Source of the DNA: Pseudomonas oleovorans subsp. oleovorans
GTDB taxonomy: Bacteria; Pseudomonadota; Gammaproteobacteria; Pseudomonadales; Pseudomonadaceae
Direction: 5' to 3'
Assembly (NCBI RefSeq): GCF_002197815.1
Contig: NZ_NIUB01000017.1
Span: 1 to 64,000, forward strand
Length of the DNA: 64,000 nucleotides
A program made the translations under genes and the position numbers. Of this stretch, positions 1 to 8,341 are shown piece after piece; within the stretch, counting starts at the first letter, position 1, and each line of letters begins with the position of its first letter. Under the pieces are notes generated by a model, which saw only the letters and a list, made by a program, of their open reading frames with translations, was not told the DNA's origin and searched no databases.

Positions 1-1
1 G

Positions 2-133
2 TATCAGCGCGTGGTCAGCAACAAGGGGGCGCCGGGTGCCGATGGCATGACGGTCGCCGACTTGGCAGGCTACGTGAAACAGTATTGGCCCATCCTGAAG
101 GTCAGGCTGCTGGCAGGTGAATACCATGGGTAA
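2..133 (+). pseudogene. Group II intron reverse transcriptase fragment
   Basis: The frame opens upstream of the window and reads 43 residues to TAA. It includes the N-terminal signature of group II intron RT/maturases (GAPGADGMTVADL), followed by YVKQYWPILKVRLLAGEY. In intact LtrA-like proteins this leads into the RT fingers after a few more residues (R-P-Q-P...), but here a stop comes directly after EYHG. Only the first tenth of the usual 400-450 residues could be present. The 3' part of the intron is not recognisable downstream. The fragment belongs with the other broken mobile pieces up to 2.1 kb. Confidence 0.75.
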
Positions 134-416
134 TAAAGGTCTGAAATATTTTTGAATCGCGTAGCGTGTTAGCAGCGTTCATGATTCCCGGCTTGTTGGC
201 CAGCGAAGTATCCGCTGCACTGCGTAGATTCACGCATTGCCGGTTTCGAGACTGAAACTGCCCCTTTCGGGGGGGCGTCTGGTTTAGGTTTTAATGAAAG
301 CGCTCGTACCAAGATGCTGAAGATGACTCAGCTATACCGGTGCGAGTGACCCGGTCGAACCTCCAGCATCGTGATCTGTTTGTGAGCATCGGATAGACAG
401 CTTTCACGACTGCTGC

Positions 417-441
417 TACCTTATTAAAAGGTAATACCTTT
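417..441. promoter_or_regulatory. Probable autoregulatory operator of the toxin-antitoxin operon
   Basis: Three copies of a 6-bp half-site alternate in orientation: TACCTT at 417-422, AAGGTA at 428-433 and TACCTT at 435-440. The last two form a perfect 15-bp palindrome (AAAGGTAATACCTTT, 427-441) just upstream of the Shine-Dalgarno AGAGGG and the ATG at 460. Ribbon-helix-helix antitoxins usually bind such spaced short repeats, so autorepression is the natural inference. Confidence 0.6.
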
Positions 442-459
442 AGATAAAGAGGGCTAACC

Positions 460-732
460 ATGGCCACTTCCATCAAAATTGATGACAAGCTAAAAGGCCG
501 CATTCTGCAGTTGGCGAGCCAACGCCAGCGCTCGTCTCACTGGATCATGCGCGAGGCAATCACCCAGTACGTCGAGCGTGAGGAGGCCCGTGAGAGCTTC
601 AAGCAGGAAGCCCTGGCATCGTGGGCGGCATATCAGGAAACCGGACGGCATTTGACCAGCCAAGAAACTCGGGCCTGGCTCGGTAGCTGGGGAACAGATA
701 CTGAGGTAGAGCTTCCCAAGTGCCACGATTGA
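460..732 (+). CDS. Ribbon-helix-helix antitoxin (CopG/ParD-like)
   Basis: This is a 90-residue protein. Residues 1-45 look like a ribbon-helix-helix DNA-binding fold: a short beta strand (TSIKIDDKL) followed by two helices (residues about 10-24 and 27-42, with SSHWIMREAI in the turn region). The acidic C-terminal half would wrap the toxin. The ATG at 460 has a good Shine-Dalgarno (AGAGGG). The 3' end overlaps the toxin gene by 13 bp, the usual translational coupling of type II systems. It is predicted to repress its own promoter through the palindromes at 417-441. The assignment rests on fold-like sequence and gene pairing; the exact subfamily is not resolved. Confidence 0.8.
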   Translation: MATSIKIDDKLKGRILQLASQRQRSSHWIMREAITQYVEREEARESFKQEALASWAAYQETGRHLTSQETRAWLGSWGTDTEVELPKCHD

Positions 733-1013
733 TTGTTACTGAAGGCGCGGCGAAGGGCTTGGAGCGTTGCCGGCGATTCCTCTCAGACAAAGATCCGCAG
801 GTCGCGCGCCGTGTTGCACAGGCAATCGAGCGCCAATTCGCTCGATTGGAGGAAAGTCCGGAAGTAGGGCGTCCATTTCCAGATCTGCCGGAGCTGCGTG
901 AGCTCATCATCGAATTTGGTGACTCAGGTTACGTAGCGTTGTACCGCTATGAGCGTGCAGATGACACCGCCTATGTCTTGGCCTTTCGCCATCAAAAAGA
1001 AGCTGGCTACTGA
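720..1013 (+). CDS. RelE/ParE superfamily toxin
   Basis: This is a 97-residue basic protein. Recognisable features are the two N-terminal helices rich in Arg (GLERCRRFLSDKDPQVARR), the LEESPEVGRPFPDLPELREL loop and the terminal beta-hairpin GYVALYRYERADDTAYVLAFRHQKEAGY. This is the RelE/ParE plasmid-stabilisation fold; the PEVGRP and YRY...FRHQKE segments are typical. Whether it acts on ribosome-bound mRNA (RelE) or DNA gyrase (ParE) cannot be decided from sequence alone. It follows the antitoxin with overlap and looks intact, unlike its neighbours, so the pair may persist by post-segregational killing. Confidence 0.82.
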   Translation: MPRLIVTEGAAKGLERCRRFLSDKDPQVARRVAQAIERQFARLEESPEVGRPFPDLPELRELIIEFGDSGYVALYRYERADDTAYVLAFRHQKEAGY

Positions 1014-1690
1014 GGCTGGACAGCAGCTTTCGGGCTCCCGGCAAGAATCGACTCCAGCCTCTCTCCCAATAACCGCCATGCTTCGGTCTTTTCCTTGGCG
1101 TAATCGTGGTGCAGGTAATGCCGGCGTACCTTGGAGCCACCCAGCAGGTGGTTCTGGCAGCGATCAATGATTTCCAGCGTGACACCGAGCTCCTGCATCA
1201 TGGTTGCACCTGTGCGACGCAGGTCGTGTGGTGTCCATTCGCCCTTTATGCCCTTGCTCAGTACCAGTGAGTCGTCATGATGTCGGCCAGCCAAAGGCTT
1301 GGTACGGTTTTTGAACCGGCACTGCCGGTCTCCGATTAGCTTGCTGACAGTCTTGGTATCAACGTGGCTTTTACCGTCCTTGCTGGGGAAGCAGAACGGT
1401 GTATTACCGGTTTCTTTCTGCAGTCGCGGGAACTGCGCGATGGAAAAAGCTGATAGGAACACATGGTGATCCTGACGTTTGCCTTTATGGCCTTTGGTAG
1501 CCTCGGCAGGGATGAACCAGGTGCCTTTCTTCAGGTCCAGGTAGCGCCACTCGGCCTTAAGCAGTTCGCCGATACGACATAGGGTGCTCAGGCAGATCCA
1601 CAGAGCGCACTGGACTCGCGTGTTGACCGGGCGAGTGCCGGAATACTTCTGGCCAGCGGGAAGCTCTTCGTAGTCTTTCTGCTCGACTCC
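1007..1690 (-). pseudogene. Tyrosine integrase, C-terminal catalytic half only
   Basis: Reading the minus strand from about 1690 gives an unbroken frame with the catalytic domain of a P4-type phage/island integrase. The first catalytic Arg lies in LCRIGELLKAEW, the beta-strand Lys in TKGHKGKRQDHHV, the HxxR box is HDLRRTGATM, and the C-terminal segment HYLHHDYAKEK carries the probable nucleophile Tyr. The roughly 180-residue N-terminal DNA-binding part is missing; a stop and foreign sequence lie at 1691-1693. A GTG at 1462 could start a shorter product, but it would lack the first catalytic Arg. The 3' end overlaps the toxin gene by 7 bp. It is probably the remnant of an island integrase. Confidence 0.82.
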
Positions 1691-2012
1691 TTACTCCAGT
1701 GCTACCCGATTGGAGGCGTAGTACTCTGGGAAACGGATCAGAAGGTGCCGTATCGCTATTTCGTCCAGGATTACCTACCAGGCCACTATGCGCGTCAGGT
1801 AGATGAGGGGCGGTGGGGCGCAGCCAAGGCTCTGGTATATGACGGTCAGCAACGCTTGCAAACGTTGTACTCGGTGCTTCGACATCGTTTCAACGGGCGC
1901 ATTTTGCACTTCGATTTGCTGTTCGACTCAGCAACAGCTGAGGCGGATGAGACTGGTTTTTTGTTTCGTGATGCTGGCGAGGAAGCGGATCCGCGCTATC
2001 TGCGTATGACCG
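1673..2012 (+). pseudogene. DUF262 (GmrSD/ParB-like nuclease family) N-terminal fragment
   Basis: The frame reads LLDSLLQCYPIGGVVLWET then, about 50 residues on, ALVYDGQQRLQTLYSVL. The YPIG...LW and DGQQR(L)xTL motifs are the hallmark of the DUF262 domain, which occurs in GmrSD-type DNA modification-dependent enzymes and related defence proteins. No start codon precedes it: the 5' end is fused to the integrase remnant near 1673-1693. After about 2010 the family similarity stops. Roughly 110 residues survive of proteins that normally have 350-700. It may be the remains of a defence gene carried by the lost island. Confidence 0.7.
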
Positions 2013-2021
2013 AGTGGAATC

Positions 2022-2114
2022 CGCAGCCTGCGTCGGGTTTTGGCCCAGGCGATAGATGAAGGGCTGTTCACCCATCTCGAATGCGGTATGGAGTTGCTGC
2101 AGCAGGTCGCCTGA
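2022..2114 (+). pseudogene. Possible C-terminal tail of an unidentified gene
   Basis: In a different frame from the DUF262 fragment, 30 codons end at TGA (2112-2114) and encode a helical-looking tail (RSLRRVLAQAIDEGLF then HLECGMELLQQVA). The amino-acid make-up is protein-like and could be the end of a regulator displaced by the junction near 2015, but I do not recognise a family. It may equally be chance coding. The remaining bases to the puuB start at 2193 are AT-rich and probably hold the puu promoter. Confidence 0.25.
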
Positions 2115-2192
2115 GTCGCTCAGACTTGCCTTTGTGAATTTATCTCTATAGATTTTCATGAAATTAATTATTAAAAATTTCATGAGCCATTT

Positions 2193-3482
2193 ATGTTTCG
2201 CCACGCCAGTGAGCACGTCGACAGCTATTACGCCCATAGCTGCAAGGATCGACTGACGCATCATCCCGTGCTGCAAGATGATCTGCAGTGCGATGTGCTG
2301 GTGATCGGTGCTGGTTTCAGTGGCCTGCACACTGCTTTGCGCCTGGCCGAAGCAGGGCGCAAGGCCATTCTGCTGGAGGCCAGTCGTGTGGCCTGGGCAG
2401 CCTCTGGGCGCAACGGCGGGCAGGCGATTCTGGGCTGGTCCTGCGATATGCCGCCGCTGGAAAAGGCGCTGGGCATCGAACGCGCCCGCCGTCTTTGGGA
2501 TGGCATGAGCTGGGCCGCCCGTGAGCTGCGTGAACTGCCCCAGCGCCATGGCTTCGACTGCGATTACCGACGTGGCCATCTGTGGACGGCGGTGCTGCCG
2601 CGCCGCGTGGCGCTGTTGCATGAATGGCAGGAAGAGGCCGCCTATAAGTGGGGGCACCGCGCGCTGCAGTTCGTCTCTCGTGAGCAGATGCCGGAGTGGG
2701 TCGCCAGCGAGCGTTACCGCGCTGGCCTCTACGACCCCGAGGCCGGGCATCTCAATCCGCTCAAGTTGGCGCTCGGGCTGGCCGAAGCCTTCGTTCGCGC
2801 CGGTGGGCAGATCTTCGAGCAGAGCCGTGTGCTGAGTCAGGACAAGCAGGGCACGGGCTACCGTGTGCGTACCGGGCAGGGCAGTGTGCAGGCCGATAAC
2901 CTGGTGCTGGCCTGCAACACCTATGTCGACAGCCTGGAGCCCCGTCTGGCCCGGCGCATCCTGCCGGTCGGCACCTACCAGATCGCCACCGCGCCGCTAG
3001 GTGCGGAGCGCGCCGAGGCCTTGCTGCCGCGCAATGCCTGCGTCACCGACAACCAGTTCGTCCTCGATTACTTCCGCCGTACGCCGGATCACCGTCTGCT
3101 GTTCGGCGGGGGCTGCACATACCTCGGCGGTTTGCCAAAGGACATCGCTGCTGCCACGCGGCCATTCCTCGAGCGTGTATTCCCGCAGTTGTCAGGCGTG
3201 GCCATCGACTTTGCATGGGGCGGGCATATCGATATCACCCGTGCGCGCACGCCGGATATCGGTGGCGAGAACGGCCGTTACTGGCTGCAGGGCTTTTCCG
3301 GGCATGGTGTGCTGCCGACCCTGGCGGCAGCGCGGGCAGTCAGTGATGCCATTCTCGGCAATGACGACGAACTGGCGCTGTATCAGCAACTACGCAATCC
3401 CGAATTCCTATTCGGCGAGCGCCTGGCGGCACCGCTCGAGGCCATCGGCAAGGCCTGGTATCGACTGAGGGACAGCTTCTGA
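2193..3482 (+). CDS. puuB: Gamma-glutamylputrescine oxidase-like FAD oxidoreductase
   Basis: This is a 429-residue DAO-type flavoenzyme. The dinucleotide-binding motif DVLVIGAGFSGLHTALRL sits near residue 34, followed by LLEASRVAWAASGRNGGQ, typical of the PuuB/OrdL group; the C-terminal FAD contact region is GFSGHGVLPTLAAARAVSDAI. PuuB oxidises gamma-glutamylputrescine to gamma-glutamyl-aminobutyraldehyde with release of ammonia and H2O2, in the cytoplasm. It is the first gene of a plus-strand run with the regulator puuR 1 bp after its stop, then puuA and spuC. Substrate is inferred from these neighbours; other amine or proline-type substrates are possible for the family. Confidence 0.82.
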   Translation: MFRHASEHVDSYYAHSCKDRLTHHPVLQDDLQCDVLVIGAGFSGLHTALRLAEAGRKAILLEASRVAWAASGRNGGQAILGWSCDMPPLEKALGIERARRLWDGMSWAARELRELPQRHGFDCDYRRGHLWTAVLPRRVALLHEWQEEAAYKWGHRALQFVSREQMPEWVASERYRAGLYDPEAGHLNPLKLALGLAEAFVRAGGQIFEQSRVLSQDKQGTGYRVRTGQGSVQADNLVLACNTYVDSLEPRLARRILPVGTYQIATAPLGAERAEALLPRNACVTDNQFVLDYFRRTPDHRLLFGGGCTYLGGLPKDIAAATRPFLERVFPQLSGVAIDFAWGGHIDITRARTPDIGGENGRYWLQGFSGHGVLPTLAAARAVSDAILGNDDELALYQQLRNPEFLFGERLAAPLEAIGKAWYRLRDSF

Positions 3483-3483
3483 A

Positions 3484-4056
3484 ATGGACAGCCCTGACAT
3501 GGACAAGAATCTGGAGATGGCCGCGCTGGCCGTGCTCATTCACGACCTGCGTAAGCACAAGAAGGTCACCCTCAACGAGCTGGCCGAGCGCATCGGTCGT
3601 TCCGTGGGCTTTCTCTCGCAGGTCGAGCGTGGCCTGTCGCGCCCGACCGTGGAAGATCTGACCGCCATCAGTGAGGCACTCGACGTACCCACCACCTATT
3701 TCTACAGCCTGCCCAAGCCCAAGGCGCTGGACTGGGTGACTCGTCCGGACGAGCGCCGCACCCTGTACCTGGCCGGTGGCATCACCGACATCATGGCGTC
3801 GCCGACCTTGCAGGGCGCGTTCATGGTCGTCGATAGCCTGCTCGAACCGGGGGCCAGCAGTGGCGAGCGGCAGATGAGCGACCGCTCGGAACAGGCCGGC
3901 TACGTACTCGACGGCCAGCTGACGCTATGGCTGGGCGAGGACGAAGAAAGTGCCACGCTGTATCCCGGCGATGCCTTCCAGGTCCCGAGCTACGCGCGTT
4001 TGCGCTACGCCAACCAGGGCGAAACGCCAGCGCGTGTGCTGTGGATCTACACCTGA
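3484..4056 (+). CDS. puuR: PuuR-like XRE-cupin transcriptional regulator
   Basis: This 190-residue protein has an N-terminal XRE helix-turn-helix (about 15-70, LNELAERIGRSVGFLSQVER) and a C-terminal cupin (about 110-188). This is the layout of PuuR, the repressor of putrescine utilisation genes that is relieved by putrescine. It lies 1 bp downstream of puuB and 28 bp upstream of puuA, so it is probably co-transcribed with the genes it controls. The ATG at 3484 was used; a second ATG at 3499 is in frame and also possible. The effector pocket cannot be judged from sequence. Confidence 0.8.
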   Translation: MDSPDMDKNLEMAALAVLIHDLRKHKKVTLNELAERIGRSVGFLSQVERGLSRPTVEDLTAISEALDVPTTYFYSLPKPKALDWVTRPDERRTLYLAGGITDIMASPTLQGAFMVVDSLLEPGASSGERQMSDRSEQAGYVLDGQLTLWLGEDEESATLYPGDAFQVPSYARLRYANQGETPARVLWIYT

Positions 4057-4084
4057 CCCTTACCGTGAACCGGACATAACTCCA

Positions 4085-5431
4085 ATGAACGTCACCCGAG
4101 TCGAGCTGCTCGACGAAGTCCGCCAATTCCGCCAGGCCCACCCAGAGGTGCGCTTCGTCGACCTGATCTGCCTGGATATTCCCGGACATTTCTATGGCAA
4201 GCGCTACCCCATCGAGATGCTGGAAAAGGTCGCTGCCGGCAGCGCCCTGAAGCTACCGCAGAACTGCGTGCTGCTCGGTGCTCAGGGCGGTCTCTACGAG
4301 ATCGGCGACTACTGCTTTCATGACGGCGACCCGGACGCGCCACGGCGCCTGATTCCCGGCACGCTCAAGCTGGTGAACTGGGAGCGCCAGCCGTTGGGGC
4401 AGATGCTGATCAGCTCCGACGGCACCGAAGCGCCCATCGAATTCGAACCGCGCGAGGTGCTGGCGCGCGTGGTGCAGCGTCTGGCCGCACGCGGCATTCG
4501 CCCGGTGGTGGCCTTCGAGCTGGAGTTCTACCTGTTCGACAAGGCGCTCAAGGACGGCTTGCCGCAGTACCCGCGCGACGACCTCAGCGGCGATGCCGAC
4601 GACCAGCCGAACATGCACATCGAGCGGCTGTCGCGTTTTTCCGACGTGCTCGACGACATCACCGAGACCGCACGCCTGCAGGGCATCGATACCACGGTGA
4701 TCACCGCCGAGATCGGCCCGGGGCAGTTCGAGATCAACTTCAGCCACAACACCGACCCGATGCAGGCGGCCGACTGGTCGGCGCTGTTCTGCCGGCTGAC
4801 CCGTGGCGTGGCGCTCAAATACGGCCATCGCGCCAGCTTCATGGCCAAACCGTACCTGCAGTATCCGGGTAGTGGCATGCACATCCACGTCAGCCTCTAC
4901 GACGAAGCCGGTGACAACCTGCTGGCGTGTGACGAGCAGCGCCCGCTGCGGCATGCCGTGGCCGGCTGCCTGGAACTGCTGCCGGAGCTGATGCCGATCT
5001 ACGCGCCGAACCACAATAGCTATCGCCGCTTCGGTGCCCAGGTGAACTCGGCGAGCAAGGCCAGTTGGGGTTTCGAGGACCGTGACGCCTGCGTACGCAT
5101 CCCCGAGTCGGATGCGCGCAACCTGCGTCTGGAGTTCCGCCTGCCGGGCGCCGATGCCAACCCCTATCTGGTGCTGGCGGCATTGCTGACCAGTATCGAG
5201 CATGGCCTCGACGCCAAGGTCGAGCCCATCGCCCCCCTGAATGACGACCGCGAAAGCGGCGTCGACTTTCCCAAGGACATGCTCGACGCCGTGCGCTGCA
5301 TGCAGGCCAGCGAGCGTGTCGCCGCTGGTCTCGGCAGCGAGTTCGTCATGGTCTATTGCGAGAACAAACGCCAGGATCACCTGGCCTTCATGCACGACAT
5401 CAGCCCGCGCGAATACCGCTGGTACCTGTGA
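4085..5431 (+). CDS. puuA: Gamma-glutamylputrescine synthetase (glutamine synthetase family)
   Basis: This 448-residue protein belongs to the glutamine synthetase superfamily. Landmarks are VAFELEFYLFD (metal-binding Glu in the catalytic domain), EIGPGQFEINF, the active-site segment GSGMHIHVSL and the C-terminal LEFRLPGADANPYLVLAALL. PuuA-type enzymes ligate glutamate to putrescine with ATP, the first step of the gamma-glutamylated route, rather than making glutamine. The start was set at ATG 4085 because the longer open frame runs back through puuR in another frame, while MNVTRVELLDEV matches the usual N-terminus. Context with puuB and puuR supports putrescine as substrate; other GlnA-like polyamine or ethanolamine ligases are the alternative. 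Confidence 0.86.
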   Translation: MNVTRVELLDEVRQFRQAHPEVRFVDLICLDIPGHFYGKRYPIEMLEKVAAGSALKLPQNCVLLGAQGGLYEIGDYCFHDGDPDAPRRLIPGTLKLVNWERQPLGQMLISSDGTEAPIEFEPREVLARVVQRLAARGIRPVVAFELEFYLFDKALKDGLPQYPRDDLSGDADDQPNMHIERLSRFSDVLDDITETARLQGIDTTVITAEIGPGQFEINFSHNTDPMQAADWSALFCRLTRGVALKYGHRASFMAKPYLQYPGSGMHIHVSLYDEAGDNLLACDEQRPLRHAVAGCLELLPELMPIYAPNHNSYRRFGAQVNSASKASWGFEDRDACVRIPESDARNLRLEFRLPGADANPYLVLAALLTSIEHGLDAKVEPIAPLNDDRESGVDFPKDMLDAVRCMQASERVAAGLGSEFVMVYCENKRQDHLAFMHDISPREYRWYL

Positions 5432-5454
5432 TGTCACGGATAGAAGGAGGCGCC

Positions 5455-6834
5455 ATGAATAACGCCGTGAACAACCCCAAGACCGCCCACTGGCAAGCCC
5501 TCAGCCAGGCCCACCACCTGGCGCCGTTCAGTGATTACAAGCAACTGGCCGAGAAGGGCCCGCGCATCATCACTGAAGCAAAGGGTGTGCACCTGTGGGA
5601 CAGCGAGGGCAACAAGATCCTCGATGGCATGGCCGGCCTGTGGTGCGTGGCCGTCGGCTATGGCCGCGAGGAGCTGGTCGAAGCTGCCGCTACGCAGATG
5701 CGCCAGTTGCCGTTCTACAACACCTTCTTCCAGACCGCCCATCCACCGGTGCTGGAGTTGGCCCATGCAATTGCCCAGCTGGCGCCGGCCGGCATGAACC
5801 ACGTGTTCTTCACCGGCTCGGGCTCGGAAGGCAACGACACGATGCTGCGTCTGGTACGCCACTACTGGGCATGCAAAGGCCAGCCGAACAAGAAAATCAT
5901 CATCGGCCGCGACAACGGCTACCACGGCTCCACCGTGGCCGGGGCTAGCCTCGGCGGCATGAAGTTCATGCACGAGCAGGGTGACCTGCCGATTCCGGGC
6001 ATCGCCCATATCCCGCAGCCGTACTGGTTCGGTGAAGGTGGCGACATGAGCCCGGCGGCCTTCGGCATCTGGGCCGCTGACCAGTTGGAGAAGAAGATTC
6101 TCGAGCTGGGTGAAGATAATGTCGCGGCGTTCATTGCCGAGCCGATCCAGGGCGCTGGCGGTGTGATCATCCCGCCGGACAGCTACTGGCCACGCATCAA
6201 GGAAATCCTCGGCAAGTACGACATTCTCTTCGTCGCCGACGAAGTGATCTGCGGTTTCGGCCGTACCGGCGAATGGTTCGGCAGTCAGTATTACGACCTC
6301 AAACCTGACCTGATGACCATCGCCAAGGGGCTTACCAGCGGCTACGTGCCGATGGGCGGGCTGATCGTCAGCGACAAGGTGTTCGAGGTGATCGCGGCGC
6401 ACGGCGATTTCAACCATGGCTTCACCTATTCCGGCCATCCGGTGGCGGCAGCGGTGGGCCTGGAGAACCTGCGCATTCTCAAGGAAGAAGGCATCGTCGA
6501 GCGGGTGAAGGCAGAAACCGCGCCCTATCTGCAAAAGCGCCTGCGCGAGCTGGCCGATCACCCGCTGGTGGGTGAAGTGCGCGGCATCGGCATGCTTGGT
6601 GCCATCGAGTTGGTGCAGGACAAGGCCACGCGCAAGCGCTTCTCCGGTGATGTGGGTGTGGGCATGGTGTGCCGTGGCCACTGCTTCAACAACGGTCTGA
6701 TCATGCGCGCGGTGGGCGACACCATGATCATTGCGCCGCCATTGGTGATCAGCCAGACGGAAGTGGATGAGCTGGTAGAGAAGGCGCGCAAATGCCTGGA
6801 TCTGACCTGGGAGCAGGTGCGCACCGCGGTATAA
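5455..6834 (+). CDS. spuC: Putrescine-pyruvate aminotransferase (class III)
   Basis: This 459-residue class III PLP aminotransferase is very close to Pseudomonas SpuC. Visible features are the PLP phosphate-binding FTGSGSEGNDTMLRL, DNGYHGSTVAGASLGG, the cofactor Asp in LFVADEVICGFGRTG, and the Schiff-base Lys in MTIAKGLTSGY. SpuC moves the amino group of putrescine to pyruvate, giving 4-aminobutanal and alanine. The ATG at 5455 is preceded by a near-perfect Shine-Dalgarno (AAGGAGG). The gene lies 23 bp after puuA and ends the operon before the terminator at 6959. The cell would thus have both the glutamylated and the direct transamination routes. Confidence 0.88.
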   Translation: MNNAVNNPKTAHWQALSQAHHLAPFSDYKQLAEKGPRIITEAKGVHLWDSEGNKILDGMAGLWCVAVGYGREELVEAAATQMRQLPFYNTFFQTAHPPVLELAHAIAQLAPAGMNHVFFTGSGSEGNDTMLRLVRHYWACKGQPNKKIIIGRDNGYHGSTVAGASLGGMKFMHEQGDLPIPGIAHIPQPYWFGEGGDMSPAAFGIWAADQLEKKILELGEDNVAAFIAEPIQGAGGVIIPPDSYWPRIKEILGKYDILFVADEVICGFGRTGEWFGSQYYDLKPDLMTIAKGLTSGYVPMGGLIVSDKVFEVIAAHGDFNHGFTYSGHPVAAAVGLENLRILKEEGIVERVKAETAPYLQKRLRELADHPLVGEVRGIGMLGAIELVQDKATRKRFSGDVGVGMVCRGHCFNNGLIMRAVGDTMIIAPPLVISQTEVDELVEKARKCLDLTWEQVRTAV

Positions 6835-6845
6835 GGACGATCACC

Positions 6846-6952
6846 GTGGGAGGCGCTTTAGCGGCGATTTTTTCTTGTCGCGGCTACGACTGCATGGATG
6901 CAGGAGGTAGAGCGAAGCAGGATTGCCCGAGCCGAAAGCCCCTCCCACGGAA
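6846..6952. repeat. REP-like inverted repeat after spuC
   Basis: The left arm GTGGGAGGCGCTTTAGCGG and the right arm near 6934-6952 (GAAAGCCCCTCCCAC) form an imperfect inverted repeat of the Pseudomonas REP type, separated by about 70 bases. Such elements are common in 3' untranslated regions. The arms differ, so this looks like an old copy. Confidence 0.5.
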
Positions 6953-6958
6953 AATGCC

Positions 6959-6997
6959 AAACCCCGCCACCGGTAACGGTGGCGGGGTTTGGTTTTT
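6959..6997. terminator. Rho-independent terminator of the puu operon
   Basis: A 14-bp perfect stem (AAACCCCGCCACCG at 6959-6972 against CGGTGGCGGGGTTT at 6977-6990) closes a GTAA tetraloop and is followed by a T-rich tract. It can act in both directions, terminating spuC on the plus strand and possibly the araC gene on the minus strand. Confidence 0.9.
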
Positions 6998-7162
6998 CAG
7001 CTGCTTACTCGAGGCTATTGTTCGGCGCTCGGGCGACACGATCCAGCGCGGTGTGCACCGCCGGCCCTGGTCATCTTTGGCCGGCCACGACCGGCAGCAG
7101 CCACTCGCTTCAATGCAAGAACCCTGTGCACTGGGCTCCGGCAATTGCCAAGGATCCATGGC

Positions 7163-8017
7163 TCAGGAGTGCGGGTAACTGTCCACTACCCGCTGGTACT
7201 GGCTCGGCGAGGCGCCGATATGGTGCTTGAAGAAACGCGTGAAATGCCCCTGCTCGGAGAACCCCAACGACTCGGAAAGCAAGCCCAGGGTGCCACTGCG
7301 CTCACTGTCGAGCCAGGAAAAGGCACGCCGCATCCTCGCCGCGTTGAGCAGCAGGTTGGGGGGCATGCCGGTGTCCTTGCGAAACAGGGAATAGAAGTGC
7401 GCGCGCGACAGACCACAGCTTTTGGCCGCATTGTCGATTGGCGCCGGGTCATCCAGGTGATTGAGCAAATAGTCGGTACCTTTGCGCACCCGCGCGTCGC
7501 GGTAGTCATTGACAGTACGAACGCCCATCCGACAGAGATGCCGCCACTGCGAGGAGTCTTCGATCAGTTGGATGAGGAAGTCGAACAAGTAAAACTCGAT
7601 ACGCTCTTGTGGAACCAGGCCAGGGCTGTGCATTTCAGCAATCAAGCGATCCGCCAGATTGCGGTTTTGCGTGCTCAGTTCCATGGAGGATTGCGCAAAA
7701 AAGTCTGGACGACTGCTCAAGGCGAGCGACTGTTGCGCGGTGGCCAGCCAGGCCGGCTCGATGTACAGAGCCAGAATCAAGGTATTGCCGGCACCTGCCT
7801 GATAATCGAAATAATGCGGTTCCCAGGCGTTGACCAGGACCACATTGCGGTCGGTCAGCGGCACCTGACGGCCACGGACGTTGAAGAAGGTGTCGTCACC
7901 CGCCACTTTCACCAGCACATGGCATTCCGAGTGGGTATGCATGACCAAGGGTTTATTCATGTTCAACAAGGCAACTCGGCCGAAATTGCCATGAAATACG
8001 CGTTGTGCAACCGACAT
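7163..8017 (-). CDS. AraC-family activator, probable regulator of the furoate genes
   Basis: From the ATG at 8017 this is a 284-residue protein. It has an N-terminal cupin-like sensor (MHTHSECHVLVKV then LVNAWEPHYFDY) and a C-terminal AraC DNA-binding domain with two helix-turn-helices (IDNAAKSCGLSRAHFYSLFRK and LGLLSESLGFSEQGHFTRFFK). The start at 8017 has a Shine-Dalgarno GGGAGA; a longer frame begins at 8170 but lacks a good ribosome site. It is the last gene of the minus-strand hmf/xdhC group. AraC regulators accompany furoate clusters in some pseudomonads, so control of hmf genes is a reasonable inference but not shown here. Confidence 0.78.
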   Translation of the reverse strand: MSVAQRVFHGNFGRVALLNMNKPLVMHTHSECHVLVKVAGDDTFFNVRGRQVPLTDRNVVLVNAWEPHYFDYQAGAGNTLILALYIEPAWLATAQQSLALSSRPDFFAQSSMELSTQNRNLADRLIAEMHSPGLVPQERIEFYLFDFLIQLIEDSSQWRHLCRMGVRTVNDYRDARVRKGTDYLLNHLDDPAPIDNAAKSCGLSRAHFYSLFRKDTGMPPNLLLNAARMRRAFSWLDSERSGTLGLLSESLGFSEQGHFTRFFKHHIGASPSQYQRVVDSYPHS

Positions 8018-8341
8018 AGGCAGTTCTCCCTCATCTACTGGATGAGCGTTGTCCGCAGCGCTTGGTTCTATCTGCGCCGTCTTAGAATATTTTCCCGAGG
8101 GGGTTAGCCGGAGGTCGGCAGGCGTATCGATATCCTGGTGGATACCTGAATCCTCCACGTCGACACTCATGCAGGACGCCGCTTGCTCACCGCTATCGCC
8201 ATCGAGTTACCGCAGCGCTGGACAGCAATCTTGGCCATACAACCCCGGATGTCCTGAGTAGCCTCGATAGCGCGGCTGAGGATTATTTGACTAATTCAGC
8301 TTGGCGCACAAGTACTTCTTAGTCGTAGCGCAATGACCTGA
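8018..8341. other. Gap between araC-type gene and xdhC
   Basis: These 324 bases hold no gene I can support beyond a possible 51-codon N-terminal extension of the AraC gene (up to 8170). The rest probably contains its promoter. I see no clear terminator for xdhC. Confidence 0.4.

Noticed and set aside
134-416. Possible tRNA or att site upstream of the toxin-antitoxin operon
   Set aside because: CGGTCGAACCTCC looks a little like a T-arm, but no acceptor stem, D-arm or anticodon arm can be placed around it.
1890-2750. 286-codon minus-strand frame across the DUF262 remnant and puuB
   Set aside because: It overlaps the puuB start region and has no recognisable domain; the puuB frame is supported by FAD motifs.
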